The notes: generated by a model not told the origin, from the sequence alone. Positions 6,780 to 16,841 are shown, counted from the stretch's first letter. The stretch: DNA of 22,304 bases from an uncultured Prevotella sp. (GCA_937916075.1 CALGHW010000064.1:1-22304); one strand, 5' to 3'. Numbers and translations: made by a program.

Positions 6780-7776
6780 GAAGATTGGCGCCAACCACTA
6801 CTACAAGACCAAGCACGGCGGCGCCATCTATGTGGAGAACGCCAACATGAATGGCGTGGTGGCTGGCGGCGGCCAGATTGACAACGGCCTGCCCAAGTCT
6901 ACCATTACCAATGTATACGACAACTCAGAGTCGGGCAACGGTGTGGCCTATCGTCTGAACCACATCATCCAGGCTCCGCAGAACTCCGTATACAGCATCC
7001 TGAGCGATTCGGTGAAGTATCCCCAGTTTACCAAGTTCTTCGACTTGTGCCAGATACCTTCCGATGTGATGACCTGGGCCGGTATCGGTGCCGGTAATCC
7101 CCAGAAGCAGTACACCGTGTTCACGGCTGGCGGACTTGGCAAGAACGACCGTATCGTGAATTTCTTCAATTCCTATAACTATACCGTCTATGCGCCCGAC
7201 AACGACGCCATGACGATTGCCCATAAGAATGGTTTGCCCACTGTGGATGACCTGGAAGCACTTTTCAATGCCGATTACAATAATGACGAGCGGGCTGAGA
7301 AGGAAGCCAAGGCCAAGGCCTTCAAGATGATACAGGAGATAACCCGCTTCATCCGTTACCATATGCAGGACAACTCCGTCTTCGCAGACAACAAGGTGGC
7401 TTCTTCAGCCTACCAGACCGCTTGTGTGGCAAGTTCAGGTATGTTCCAGAAACTGAACGTCAGCGGTGGCGACGGCAAGTTAGTGGTCCGTGACAACTAT
7501 GCCATAGAGCACGGCCAGGCTGGCCAGACCATCCAGGCCGGAAGCACCGGCAAGCTGGTTAACTGCATGACCCGTGACTACACGATAGAGTCGAATGCCA
7601 TCAGCACCTCATCGTTTGCCGTGATTCATGAAATCAGCCGTCCGCTGAACTATCATGAGAACACCGAGCGCTATGATGAGGAGTGGAAAGACAACACCCC
7701 TGCCACCCAGGCACGCCTGATGCGCAACTGGAAGAGTTTTCTCAAGGCCCAGAGCGAGGGAAAGAAATTCTACTAA
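6766..7776 (+). CDS. FAS1 lipoprotein, C-terminal part after frameshift
   Basis: This frame continues the gene at 4926. It has no signal peptide and no credible start of its own; the TTG at 6766 is only nominal. Skipping one base in GGAAAAGGG joins LNYHTVVG to KGEKIGANHYYKTKHGGAIY, which restores the usual FAS1 order of a YHVV strand followed by a YYKTKxGG strand. It completes FAS1 domain 3 (NGVAYRLNHIIQ) and carries a fourth FAS1 domain (YTVYAPDNDAM to SFAVIHEISRPL). The rejoined protein would have about 949 residues. The stop lies 25 nt before the SusC-like gene. If the shift is real and not bypassed, this part is not translated as a lipoprotein. A sequencing or assembly error in the A4/G3 run is equally possible. 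Confidence 0.75.
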   Translation: MEKGEKIGANHYYKTKHGGAIYVENANMNGVVAGGGQIDNGLPKSTITNVYDNSESGNGVAYRLNHIIQAPQNSVYSILSDSVKYPQFTKFFDLCQIPSDVMTWAGIGAGNPQKQYTVFTAGGLGKNDRIVNFFNSYNYTVYAPDNDAMTIAHKNGLPTVDDLEALFNADYNNDERAEKEAKAKAFKMIQEITRFIRYHMQDNSVFADNKVASSAYQTACVASSGMFQKLNVSGGDGKLVVRDNYAIEHGQAGQTIQAGSTGKLVNCMTRDYTIESNAISTSSFAVIHEISRPLNYHENTERYDEEWKDNTPATQARLMRNWKSFLKAQSEGKKFY

Positions 7777-7801
7777 ACCCATTCAAACTTAGCAAGAAAA
7801 A

Positions 7802-10800
7802 ATGAAGGAAATCAAATTCATCATAACAGCATGGGCGTTGACGGCCGCAACGGGCGTCATGGCTCAGGGCCAGCGAATATCGGGTACTGTCACCGATGCC
7901 ATGGGTGCCGTCATGGGCGGTAACGTGGTGGAGCGCGACGCCAACAACCGTATCGTCTCGGCTACCGTCACCGACTTCAACGGTAACTTCTCGATGACCG
8001 TGAAAAATCCGAAGAACAAGTTGGTGGTGTCTTACGTAGGCGCACAGACCTATACCACCACCATCGGTGCGCGCACATCTTTTAAAATCAAGCTCCAGAA
8101 CTCCACCAACCTGAAGGAGGTGACCGTGAAGGGTAAGACCCGCTACCGTGGCGGCGGCTTGAGCATCCCGAAGAACGAGGTGTCTGTGGCTACCCAGACC
8201 ATGAACATGAACGAAGTGGAAGGTTTGGCCTTCACCAGCGCCGACGAGGCCCTGCAGGGTAAGATTGCCGGTCTGGACATCGTGGCCAACTCAGGTAACC
8301 TGGGTTCGGGTACCACCATGCGTCTGCGTGGTGTCAACTCCATCAACGGCTCGGCCGAGCCGCTGATTGTGGTGGACGGCAACATCATGGACGTGCCCGG
8401 CCAGGACGAGATAGACTATTCTACCGCCACCGAGGAGACCTACAGCTCGCTGCTGTCCGTGAACCCCGGCGATATCGAGAGCATCGACATCCTGAAGGAT
8501 GCCGCCGCCACAGCCGTGTGGGGCTCGCGTGGTGCCAACGGTGTGATCAGCATCAAGACCAAGCGTGGCGCGCGCGGCAAGATTCGCATCAACTATTCTT
8601 ATTCTATCCAGGCCAACTGGCAGCCCAAGGGATACAACCTCCTTTCGGGTGACGACTACACCATGTTGATGAAGGAGGAACTCTACAACCCCAACCAGGG
8701 TGCTACCGCCACCACCAACATCAATGAGTTGAACTATAAGAAGAGCTGGGCCGAGTATAACAACTGGAATGACAATACCGACTGGGCCAAGGAGGTGAAG
8801 AAGACTGGCTTCAACCAGAGCCATTACCTCACCTTGAGCGGTGGTGGCGAGAAGGCCAGCTTCCGTGTGTCTGTGGGTTATGACCACCAGACCGGTACCA
8901 TCATCAAGCAGACCCTCGACCGCTTCTCTACCCGTCTGATTCTGGACTACTGGGTGAGCGACCGTATCAAGTTCTCTACCACCTTCCCGTTGACCTATAC
9001 CAACAACCAGAAGAACTATGACGGTGACATCCTGGGACGCGCCCTCCGCATGGCTCCTAACATGAGCGTATACCGTGAGGACGCCAACGGCAATGACACC
9101 AATGAGTTTTATATCATGCTGCCTTCCGGCAACTCCAACAACGCAGGCTATTCCTCAGAGGCCCTGAAGGACGTGCGTTCCGTAGGCAACCCCGTGGCCA
9201 TCGCCAACCTGGCGTGGAGCAACGAGAAGACTTACCGACTCAATCCTGAATTCAAGATTGACTACAACCTGCTTGGCACCGACGACGACCACACCCGCCT
9301 CGACTATATGGGACTGGTTTATATGGATGTCTACTCCAACAGTAGCCCTACCTATTGGCCCGGCTCGCTGAGCACAGAGCCTTGGAGTGACGGCAACTAC
9401 AACAAGTCAACCCTCTATGACAAGAACTCGCTGTCCTTTACCACCCGCCATCGCCTGACCTTCACGCCTCACTTCAAGAATGAGGACTGGTATCTCACGA
9501 TGATGGGCCAGTGGGAAATGACTTCCGGTTCTGACTATAACCAGAAGGTTTCCGCCTTTAAGCTCCCGTTGGGTGTCACCTCGCCTACTGTGCAGAGCGA
9601 CATCAGCGAGATGTCAACTGGCAACGGTGAGTGGCGCTCGATGTCCGCACTCTATTCCACCCACCTCTCCTGGAAGTCGCGCTATATGTTTGACTTCACG
9701 CTCCGTGCCGACGGTACCACCAAGTTTGGTTCCAAAAACAAGTGGGGCTTCTTCCCCGCCGTGTCCGGCCGATGGAACATCAGCGACGAGCCTTGGATGA
9801 AGTGGAGCCGCAAGGTCATCTCCATGTTGTCGTTCCGCCCGTCGTGGGGTATCAGCGGCAACCAGCCCAGCAGCGAGTATCTCCAGTATTCCAAGTATGC
9901 GTCGAGCGGCACTTATGGTCCTGGTACCAACAACCTCCCTGTGACGGTGGTGGACGGTATGCAGCTCACCGACCTGAAGTGGGAGAAGACCAGCTCTTAC
10001 AACTTGGGAGCCAACCTCGGTTTGCTGGATGACTTGGTGGAGTTTGACTTCAACTATTATTACAAGAAAACCAACAACCTGTTGAACAAGAGCGTGAGCA
10101 TCGCCTCACAGACAGGTTTCTCCTCTTTGGCTTGGAAGAACATCGGTACGATGGAGAACAAGGGTTGGGAGTTCAACGTTTCCGCTCCCCGTCTGATCAA
10201 GAGAGGCAAGTTCACCTTCGGCGCCAACTTCAACATCTCTCAGAACTTCAACAAGATTCTGGAGATGGACCAGAGTGTGCTCGACGGTATCAACTCCGAG
10301 TGGAGCTCCGACAGCCGTGGTGTATACTACAAGCGTGTACAGCCGGGCAACGCCCTCGGCTCTATCTTCGGTCTGCGCTATAAGGGTGTCTACCAGTACA
10401 GCTACGACTGGCTGACGACCTACCAGAAGCAGAACAACTGGACCGACCAGCAGCTTATCAACTATATCAACAACGAGTTCCTGCCCCAGGGCAAGACCGC
10501 TCCTATAGCCCTCGACGCCAACGGCCGCGTGATTGTGGCTGCCGACGGAACACCGCTCCGCATGGCCTACGCCTATAGCAACGGCAAGGCCACTTACGAG
10601 TTTGACGGTGGTGACGCCATCTATGAGGACGTGAACCACGACGGTCAAATCAACTCGCTCGACATGGTTTACCTGGGCAACTCCAACCCGAAGTTCTCCG
10701 GTGGTTTCGGATTCAACTTCAAGTATGGCCAGTGGTCACTCCGTACCAACTTTGTGTTCCGTACGGGCTTCAAGATTGTCAACGCCGCCCGCATGGGTCT

Positions 10801-11176
10801 GGAGAAGATGTACAACACCACCAACCAAAGCTCAGCCGTCAACTGGCGCTGGCGCAAGAACGGCGACGTGACCGAGATGCCGCGCGCCCTCTACAACACC
10901 GGCTACAACTGGTTGGGTAGCGACCGCTATGTGGAGGATGCATCCTTCCTCCGCTTCAGCTATGTCAGCCTGAGCTACGACTGCCCGAAGAGCTTCCTGA
11001 AGAAGATCGGCCTCAACCGTCTGCGCTTCGACCTCAACGCCCAGAACATCCTGGTGTGGAGCAAGTACAGCGGAACCGACCCCGAGCACACCTCCGGCGG
11101 ATGGAACTTCGCGACCGACAGCTCACAGACACCGCGAAGCAAGTCTGTAACCCTGAGAGTAAATGTTGAAATCTAA
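7802..11176 (+). CDS. SusC/RagA-like TonB-dependent outer-membrane receptor (first pair)
   Basis: The protein has 1124 residues, a normal SusC length. It has a signal peptide (MKEIKFIITAWALTAATGVMAQ) and a carboxypeptidase-regulatory-like beta domain at about 24-100 (ISGTVTDAMGAVMGG ... NFSMTVK). A TonB-box-like LKEVTVKG follows near 103-110. The plug domain shows LRGVNSINGSAEPLIVVDG and ILKDAAATAVWGSRGANGVI. The rest is a 22-strand-type barrel ending in SVTLRVNVEI. A DVNHDGQINSLD motif near 942-953 resembles the Ca-binding-like loop found in many SusC barrels. SusC proteins import ligands across the outer membrane using TonB energy while SusD closes the pore. It sits 25 nt after the FAS1 frame and 23 nt before its SusD partner. 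The substrate is unknown. Confidence 0.95.
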   Translation: MKEIKFIITAWALTAATGVMAQGQRISGTVTDAMGAVMGGNVVERDANNRIVSATVTDFNGNFSMTVKNPKNKLVVSYVGAQTYTTTIGARTSFKIKLQNSTNLKEVTVKGKTRYRGGGLSIPKNEVSVATQTMNMNEVEGLAFTSADEALQGKIAGLDIVANSGNLGSGTTMRLRGVNSINGSAEPLIVVDGNIMDVPGQDEIDYSTATEETYSSLLSVNPGDIESIDILKDAAATAVWGSRGANGVISIKTKRGARGKIRINYSYSIQANWQPKGYNLLSGDDYTMLMKEELYNPNQGATATTNINELNYKKSWAEYNNWNDNTDWAKEVKKTGFNQSHYLTLSGGGEKASFRVSVGYDHQTGTIIKQTLDRFSTRLILDYWVSDRIKFSTTFPLTYTNNQKNYDGDILGRALRMAPNMSVYREDANGNDTNEFYIMLPSGNSNNAGYSSEALKDVRSVGNPVAIANLAWSNEKTYRLNPEFKIDYNLLGTDDDHTRLDYMGLVYMDVYSNSSPTYWPGSLSTEPWSDGNYNKSTLYDKNSLSFTTRHRLTFTPHFKNEDWYLTMMGQWEMTSGSDYNQKVSAFKLPLGVTSPTVQSDISEMSTGNGEWRSMSALYSTHLSWKSRYMFDFTLRADGTTKFGSKNKWGFFPAVSGRWNISDEPWMKWSRKVISMLSFRPSWGISGNQPSSEYLQYSKYASSGTYGPGTNNLPVTVVDGMQLTDLKWEKTSSYNLGANLGLLDDLVEFDFNYYYKKTNNLLNKSVSIASQTGFSSLAWKNIGTMENKGWEFNVSAPRLIKRGKFTFGANFNISQNFNKILEMDQSVLDGINSEWSSDSRGVYYKRVQPGNALGSIFGLRYKGVYQYSYDWLTTYQKQNNWTDQQLINYINNEFLPQGKTAPIALDANGRVIVAADGTPLRMAYAYSNGKATYEFDGGDAIYEDVNHDGQINSLDMVYLGNSNPKFSGGFGFNFKYGQWSLRTNFVFRTGFKIVNAARMGLEKMYNTTNQSSAVNWRWRKNGDVTEMPRALYNTGYNWLGSDRYVEDASFLRFSYVSLSYDCPKSFLKKIGLNRLRFDLNAQNILVWSKYSGTDPEHTSGGWNFATDSSQTPRSKSVTLRVNVEI

Positions 11177-11199
11177 ACTTCCAAAGTAAAGATACCAAA

Positions 11200-12990
11200 A
11201 TGAAGAAAACTATATATAATAAGATAAGGTGTGCGGCTGTCGCCACGCTGGGCGTGCTTGCGCTCAGCTCGTGCAACGACTTCCTCACCATCACTCCTAC
11301 CGACAAGACCGTGCTCGAGGATTACTGGAAGAGCAAGGATGATGTAGACCAGATGGTGAACGGCGCATACAAATATATGACCGCCAGCGGTGTCATTGAG
11401 CGCTTCATCGTGTGGGGCGAATACCGCTCGGACGAGGTGGTGAAATATCCGGGACGCACCAGTACTGACCTGGACAATATCGCCGCCGTCAACCTGCTGC
11501 CCTCGTCGGGCTACAATTCATGGGCAGACTTCTACAAAGTCATCAACACCTGTAACCTCGTGCTGGAGCACGCACCGGGCGTGATGGAGATTGACCCGAA
11601 ATTCTCTGAGGGCGACTTCAAGACCGTGCGTGCCCAGATGCTGGCCCTCCGCTCGCTGTGTTACTTCTACCTGGTGCGCTCGTTCCGCGACGTGCCTTAC
11701 ACCACCGAGGCCTTCGAGAACACCAACCAGATACTGCGTGGCCCGCAGAATGCTCCTTCCGTGGTGCTCCAGCACTGTATCGACGACCTGCTGGAAGCCG
11801 AGAAGGACATCTACCGCTATGGCACATTCGGCACCACCGACTGGCGCAATTACGGACTCTTCACCCGCGACGCTGTTGACGCCTTGCTGGCCGACATCTA
11901 CCTGTGGCGTGGCTCGATGACCCACAATGCGGCCGACTACCAGCTCTGCGTGGACTATGCCAACAAGGTCATCCAGTCGCACGACGCTTACTACCGCAGC
12001 AACTCAACGGGTTCGCTGTCCGGCTCGTCAGCCACAGACATCTATCACCTCTATTCGGGCTCGAACGCCATGGAGAACATCTTCCAGAAGGGCAACTCGC
12101 GCGAGAGCATCTTCGAGATACAGTTTGACGGTTCGTCCAATTCCAACTCCTCTTTGGCCTCCTATTATTATCAGGCCGAGGAAAACAAGTCGGACCCTGG
12201 TATCTTCTCCGCTTCCAAGATTATGGGTAGTGTGGAGGACAACGCCACGGCCATTGCCGAGAACTGCATGTTCTTCACCAAGAACGACTACCGCTACTGG
12301 AACAGCTGCTACAAGGTGGACAATGCCGATGAGACCAACTTCAAGGTCCGTAAGATGGTGGAAAACGTGGAAAGCACTATCTCGCCCGCACTTGACGACA
12401 AGTCGAAAATGAATGAGAAGACCTCAAGAAGTTTTACCAACAATAACCAGAACTGGATTGTCTATCGTTTGACCGACGTGATGCTGATGAAGGCCGAGGC
12501 CCTCACCCAGTTGGCTGCCGACGACGAGGCCCAGTTGCGTCAGGCCTTCAATATTGTCAAGGCCGTCAATGACCGCTCGCTCTATATTGTCCAGGATGCC
12601 GAGCAGGTGAAGAAGGACTCGCTCCACTGGGCCGACTATTCTTCTCAGGAAAAACTGGAGAAGCTCTGTCTGCAGGAGCGTGGCCGTGAGCTTTGCTTCG
12701 AGGGCAAGCGCTGGTATGACATGGTGCGCTACTGCTATCGCCACATGACCGGCGTGGACGCCACACGGATGCTCTATGAAATCGACCCGACAGGCAACAA
12801 CTATCCCAAGCTCGATGACTTCTTTGTCACCCTGATGGGCCGCAAGTACACCACGGGTGGTGACGCCATCAAGATAAAGATGGTCAACGAGGCCTATCTC
12901 TACTGGCCGGTGCAGCAGCGTGAAATCAAAGCCAACGACGACCTGCACCAGAACCCGGTTTACATCGAGACCAAGAGTACAGAAAGATAA
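11200..12990 (+). CDS. SusD/RagB-like surface lipoprotein (first pair)
   Basis: The protein has 596 residues. The lipobox LSSC places the lipidated cysteine at residue 25, followed by NDFLTITP. The N-terminal SusD-like domain shows DYWKSKDDVDQMVNGAYKYM. The helical TPR-like scaffold follows, including VYRLTDVMLMKAEAL. The C-terminal RagB/SusD signature is LQERGRELCFEGKRWYDMVR, close to the family's ERxxELxFEGxRWxDxxR. SusD proteins bind the ligand at the cell surface and act as the hinged lid of the SusC channel encoded 23 nt upstream. The next gene begins 35 nt downstream, so the operon continues. No ligand can be inferred. Confidence 0.95.
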   Translation: MKKTIYNKIRCAAVATLGVLALSSCNDFLTITPTDKTVLEDYWKSKDDVDQMVNGAYKYMTASGVIERFIVWGEYRSDEVVKYPGRTSTDLDNIAAVNLLPSSGYNSWADFYKVINTCNLVLEHAPGVMEIDPKFSEGDFKTVRAQMLALRSLCYFYLVRSFRDVPYTTEAFENTNQILRGPQNAPSVVLQHCIDDLLEAEKDIYRYGTFGTTDWRNYGLFTRDAVDALLADIYLWRGSMTHNAADYQLCVDYANKVIQSHDAYYRSNSTGSLSGSSATDIYHLYSGSNAMENIFQKGNSRESIFEIQFDGSSNSNSSLASYYYQAEENKSDPGIFSASKIMGSVEDNATAIAENCMFFTKNDYRYWNSCYKVDNADETNFKVRKMVENVESTISPALDDKSKMNEKTSRSFTNNNQNWIVYRLTDVMLMKAEALTQLAADDEAQLRQAFNIVKAVNDRSLYIVQDAEQVKKDSLHWADYSSQEKLEKLCLQERGRELCFEGKRWYDMVRYCYRHMTGVDATRMLYEIDPTGNNYPKLDDFFVTLMGRKYTTGGDAIKIKMVNEAYLYWPVQQREIKANDDLHQNPVYIETKSTER

Positions 12991-13025
12991 CTTCAAAGTT
13001 TGTCTAACCTATAAAAATATTCGAT

Positions 13026-15086
13026 ATGTATAATATAATCAAAAAAATAGGAGGACTGATGTTGGGAGCTGTGGCCGTAGGAGGCCCGCTCTTGACATCA
13101 TGCTCGGAGAAGATAGACGAGGGCAATCTCTATACCTTTACCGGTCAGACGGTTGCCGACTTCCTGAACAGCAACCCCGAGCAGTTCTCAAGCTTCACCT
13201 ATATCGTCAACCGTGCCGATATGGAAAAGCTGTTGAGCGTTTATGGTACGTTTACCTGTTTCGCGCCCACCAACGCCGCCGTGACCGAGTATATCGACTC
13301 GCTGTATAACGACGAGACCAACGTGTTGCCCCACAACGGCATGACCCAGCCCGGTCTGGAAGGACTGACCGACTCACTCTGCCAGGACATCGCCGAGTAT
13401 CACCTGACCAACACCATCGTCAACACCGTTGACATGGGCGACGGTATCACCATCGCCACCGTGAAGGGACGTGACCTGACCACCAGTCTTGACTCTGCCT
13501 CGCGCACCGTCATCATCAACAACTACTCGCTGATTACCTCCAAGGACAACGAGGTGGAGAACGGTGTGGTGCATGTCATCAACCATGTGTTGCGCCGCTC
13601 CAACAGCAAAATCAGCGGTGAATTAGACAACTTGGGTACCTATAAGATTTGGACTGACGCCTTGATGCAGACCGGTCTCATCTCGCTGCTCGACGAGAAC
13701 GAGCGTGCCGACGTGGGCGTGAAGGTGGAGCAGAACGACAACAAAGCCTACTCGCTGCCCGTGGAGCCCTGCAAGGAGGGATTCACCGTCTTTGCCGAGC
13801 CCGACGAGGTGCTCAATAAGTATGGCATTGAAGACTGGAAGGGGCTGGCTGCCTATGCCAACAACGTGTATAAGGATGCCGCCGCTGATAATGGCTGGTA
13901 TGACTATATGCGAGACAATGGCATCGAGGTAAGCACCGGCACCGACTATGAGAACCAGTGGAACGCGCTCAACATGTTCCTGCGCTACCACATCCTGCCT
14001 TATGCCGTGGCCAGCACCAAGCTGACCAACTCTTACAATGAAATCTCTTCAGCCAAGCTCTATGAGTACAACCGCACCCTGTTGCCCAATACCCTGATGA
14101 AGGTGTCGTATGACATGCGCAACAACCAGTGGCTGCTCAACAGGGCCGTGGAGAATTCCACCCTGACCAGCACAGCCGGTTCCACATCGGTAGACGACGG
14201 TATTCAGGCTGAGGTGGAAGGTGCCACCGGTGTGCCCGTTGACACCAAGAAGTCGGCCAACCCGCTCAACGGATGGATTCACCCGCTGAAGGACATCCTG
14301 ACCTACAATAGTCTTGTGCCCAACAAGGTGCTCAAGGAGCGTATGCGCTTTGACGATACCTCCCTCCTGGACGAGATGATGACCAATGGCTTCCGCGGCG
14401 CTACCAAGGCCGAGCTGGTGACACTGGTCAAGAAGAGCGGCAAGTCCCGCGTCATCTTCCCCACCAAGTACTTCCGCAACTTAGTGACCTATAATGACAA
14501 CCAGACCGTGTTCAAGTATCTGGTGAAGGATGAGGGCGGCTATGCCAACTATCAGGGCGACGAGTTCCTCTGCGAGGGTCCTTACGACTTCGCCATCAAG
14601 TTGCCTTCCGTGCCGAAGGATGGAACGTATGAGATTCGTATGGGTTATACGGCCGAGACGGCCCGAGGCATGCTTCAGGTATATTTAGGCACCTCTTCAG
14701 ACCGTTCCACCATGCAGGCTTGCGACATCCCGCTCGACATGCGCCACGTGCCCAGCAAGAGTGGTGACGCCGCCGTGACCGGCTGGCAGCCTTCCGGTGA
14801 GCTCGACAACGGTGTGGCCACCGACCAGGCCATGCGCAATCACGGCTATATGCGCGGTGCCTACTACTACTATGTAGAGGGCCCCAACAAGGGTAACATC
14901 TCTCGTGCCCACCACAAGAACCTGCGCCGCATCCTCTACCGTGGCCACCTCAACCAGGGTGACCTCTGGATGCGCTTCAAGACGGTGTTGCCCGAGGCCA
15001 CCAGTTCGCAGTTCCACCTCGACTATATCGAGATTGTGCCGAGCGAAGTGTATAATCATCCCGAGTATAGCGAAGATATCTTCTAA
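13026..15086 (+). CDS. FAS1 lipoprotein with C-terminal beta-rich module (second FAS1 gene)
   Basis: The protein has 686 residues. The lipobox LLTSC gives a lipidated cysteine at residue 26, followed by SEKIDEGN, an acidic surface-export context. FAS1 domain 1 spans about 36-190 (TCFAPTNAAV near 77; VVHVINHVL near 180). A divergent FAS1 domain 2 spans about 200-440 (FTVFAEPDEVL near 252; GWIHPLKDIL near 416). The last 240 residues are not FAS1 but beta-rich (TYEIRMGYTAETARGMLQVY ... FHLDYIEIVPSE) and resemble a binding module. Likely role: adhesion or ligand capture beside the SusCD complexes (inference). An AGGAGG at 13049-13054 precedes an in-frame ATG at 13059, but that start would remove the basic part of the signal peptide, so 13026 is preferred. 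Confidence 0.85.
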   Translation: MYNIIKKIGGLMLGAVAVGGPLLTSCSEKIDEGNLYTFTGQTVADFLNSNPEQFSSFTYIVNRADMEKLLSVYGTFTCFAPTNAAVTEYIDSLYNDETNVLPHNGMTQPGLEGLTDSLCQDIAEYHLTNTIVNTVDMGDGITIATVKGRDLTTSLDSASRTVIINNYSLITSKDNEVENGVVHVINHVLRRSNSKISGELDNLGTYKIWTDALMQTGLISLLDENERADVGVKVEQNDNKAYSLPVEPCKEGFTVFAEPDEVLNKYGIEDWKGLAAYANNVYKDAAADNGWYDYMRDNGIEVSTGTDYENQWNALNMFLRYHILPYAVASTKLTNSYNEISSAKLYEYNRTLLPNTLMKVSYDMRNNQWLLNRAVENSTLTSTAGSTSVDDGIQAEVEGATGVPVDTKKSANPLNGWIHPLKDILTYNSLVPNKVLKERMRFDDTSLLDEMMTNGFRGATKAELVTLVKKSGKSRVIFPTKYFRNLVTYNDNQTVFKYLVKDEGGYANYQGDEFLCEGPYDFAIKLPSVPKDGTYEIRMGYTAETARGMLQVYLGTSSDRSTMQACDIPLDMRHVPSKSGDAAVTGWQPSGELDNGVATDQAMRNHGYMRGAYYYYVEGPNKGNISRAHHKNLRRILYRGHLNQGDLWMRFKTVLPEATSSQFHLDYIEIVPSEVYNHPEYSEDIF

Positions 15087-15113
15087 TCTGTTCAACCATT
15101 GAAAATTAACAAG

Positions 15114-16802
15114 ATGAAAATAGTATATAGTACATTAGCAGCCGCAGCCGTGGCCCTCTGTCTTCAGGGTTGCACCGATTGGGACGACCACTACGCTCCC
15201 GGTGCCGAGGGCGGAGCCTCAGCCTCCCTGTGGGAGAACATCAGCGCCCGTGAGGACCTTTCCGACTTCGCCTCTATCTTGAAGAAGACCGGTTACAGCG
15301 AGGTGCTCTCCACCGACCAGACCTTCACCGTATGGGCTCCTGTCAACAGTGCCCTGGACGACAAGATGGACTCTCTGAACAACGTGCAGGACAGTCTGCT
15401 CCTGATGGAGTTTGTCAAAAACCATGTGGCCCGCAACAACTACGGCGCTTCTGGCGCTGTCGACAAGCAGGTGCGCATGGTCAACGGCAAGGTGCTTGAC
15501 TTTGCCGGTAGCGGTGAAAACTATACTTTCAGCGGTGTGCCTTTGCAGGACATCAATCAGATAGGCAAGAACGGTGTGTTCTATACCGCTAAGTCTCTTA
15601 TCCCCTTCCATGCCAACCTGTATGAGTATCTGGACAAGGGAGATGGCCTGGATTCCATTGCCAAGTATTACCACCGCTATGACAAGACGGTGCTCGACAA
15701 GACGGCCAGTGTGGCCGGACCGGTTGTAAACGGTGAGGTGACCTATCTGGACGAGGTGTACAACAAGACCAATACCCTCTACGACAACCTCGATGCTTAT
15801 ATCAATGCGGAGGACAGCTCCTACTCGATGCTGTTGCCCACCAATACGGCTTGGGTGAAGGCTAAGGATGATATATCCAAATACTTCCATTATGCGCCCA
15901 AGTATTATTATGAGCAGCTCCGTACGGTGTCGAGCGACACGACAATCATCGCGGATAAAATCCCGACCGACAGCTTGAACAAGCTGTATACGGAACAGGC
16001 GTTGGTGTCTAATCTGGTATACAGCAACAATACGTATGCCAATGGCATCCTGCAGACGGCCCAGAGTGGTATCGACTCCCTGGTGAGCACCACCCGCAGC
16101 GTGATGCGGGGTAGTGACGCTGACGCTCTCTTTGCCGGCACCCGCCGTGTGAACATGAGTAACGGTTATGGATTTGTGACCAACGAGCTGAACTTCAAGC
16201 CTTGGCGCGCCTGGGCACCCCTCATCCGTCTGCAGGGCGAGAATGTGGGCTACTTGGGTAAGGTCACTGGAGAGTCATCCAGCACCAGAGTGTCGGTCAA
16301 CTCCTCCAACCGTAATCCGAAGGTGGAGGGCAGCCTGTCGGGCAACGCCTTCTATGAGGTGATTACAGCCACCAAGCGCTCCACGCCCGAAGTATATTAC
16401 TATCTGCCCAATGTGCTTTCCACCACGTATAACCTCTATGGCGTGTTTGTGCCCAACAACATGGTGGACACCACAGCCACGGTGGAAGATTACACGGTGA
16501 GAGCTACCGTCCGCTTTTATATGAGCGGTACCACCGTTTCCCAAACCGTTGGAGCAAGCAGCAAAGTATCCTTCCAGGTGGGCGACCAGCCCCTCACGGA
16601 TGTGGCCAAGGTGGATACGGTATACCTCGGCGAATTTAAGTTCGACAATGCCTATATGGGTCTGGGGGACCAGAACATTTATCCTACCCTCAAGATTGCG
16701 GGTTCGCGCGGTAAGAATCTGAACATAGACTGCTTCCTGCTTGTGCCGAAAGAGCTCGACGACTATCGCAAGGCCCATCCCGGATACCGCTGGGACGACT
16801 AA
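15114..16802 (+). CDS. FAS1 lipoprotein (third FAS1 gene)
   Basis: I chose the ATG at 15114, giving 562 residues. An in-frame TTG at 15099 would add five residues ahead of a complete signal peptide and is unlikely. The lipobox LQGC places the cysteine at residue 20, followed by TDWDDHY, again acidic. FAS1 domain 1 covers about 35-165 (FTVWAPVNSAL near 70; NGVFYTAKSLIPF near 154). A second FAS1-like domain begins near 230 (YSMLLPTNTAW). The C-terminal part, from about 415, is beta-rich (YNLYGVFVPNNMV ... NIDCFLLVPKE) and ends like the C-terminal module of the upstream FAS1 protein. It lies 27 nt after that gene and 39 nt before the second SusC gene. Its ligand is unknown. Confidence 0.8.
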   Translation: MKIVYSTLAAAAVALCLQGCTDWDDHYAPGAEGGASASLWENISAREDLSDFASILKKTGYSEVLSTDQTFTVWAPVNSALDDKMDSLNNVQDSLLLMEFVKNHVARNNYGASGAVDKQVRMVNGKVLDFAGSGENYTFSGVPLQDINQIGKNGVFYTAKSLIPFHANLYEYLDKGDGLDSIAKYYHRYDKTVLDKTASVAGPVVNGEVTYLDEVYNKTNTLYDNLDAYINAEDSSYSMLLPTNTAWVKAKDDISKYFHYAPKYYYEQLRTVSSDTTIIADKIPTDSLNKLYTEQALVSNLVYSNNTYANGILQTAQSGIDSLVSTTRSVMRGSDADALFAGTRRVNMSNGYGFVTNELNFKPWRAWAPLIRLQGENVGYLGKVTGESSSTRVSVNSSNRNPKVEGSLSGNAFYEVITATKRSTPEVYYYLPNVLSTTYNLYGVFVPNNMVDTTATVEDYTVRATVRFYMSGTTVSQTVGASSKVSFQVGDQPLTDVAKVDTVYLGEFKFDNAYMGLGDQNIYPTLKIAGSRGKNLNIDCFLLVPKELDDYRKAHPGYRWDD

Positions 16803-16841
16803 TAACTCATACTATTGACAAACTAAATATAGCATATATAT

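Noticed and set aside
13049..13061. AGGAGG followed by an in-frame ATG inside the second FAS1 gene
   Set aside because: Bacteroidetes rarely depend on Shine-Dalgarno sequences, and starting here would strip the basic N-terminus from the lipoprotein signal. The motif arises from Ile-Gly-Gly codons.
15099..15113. Upstream TTG start for the third FAS1 gene
   Set aside because: The ATG at 15114 begins a complete signal peptide and follows an A-rich stretch typical of starts in this operon.
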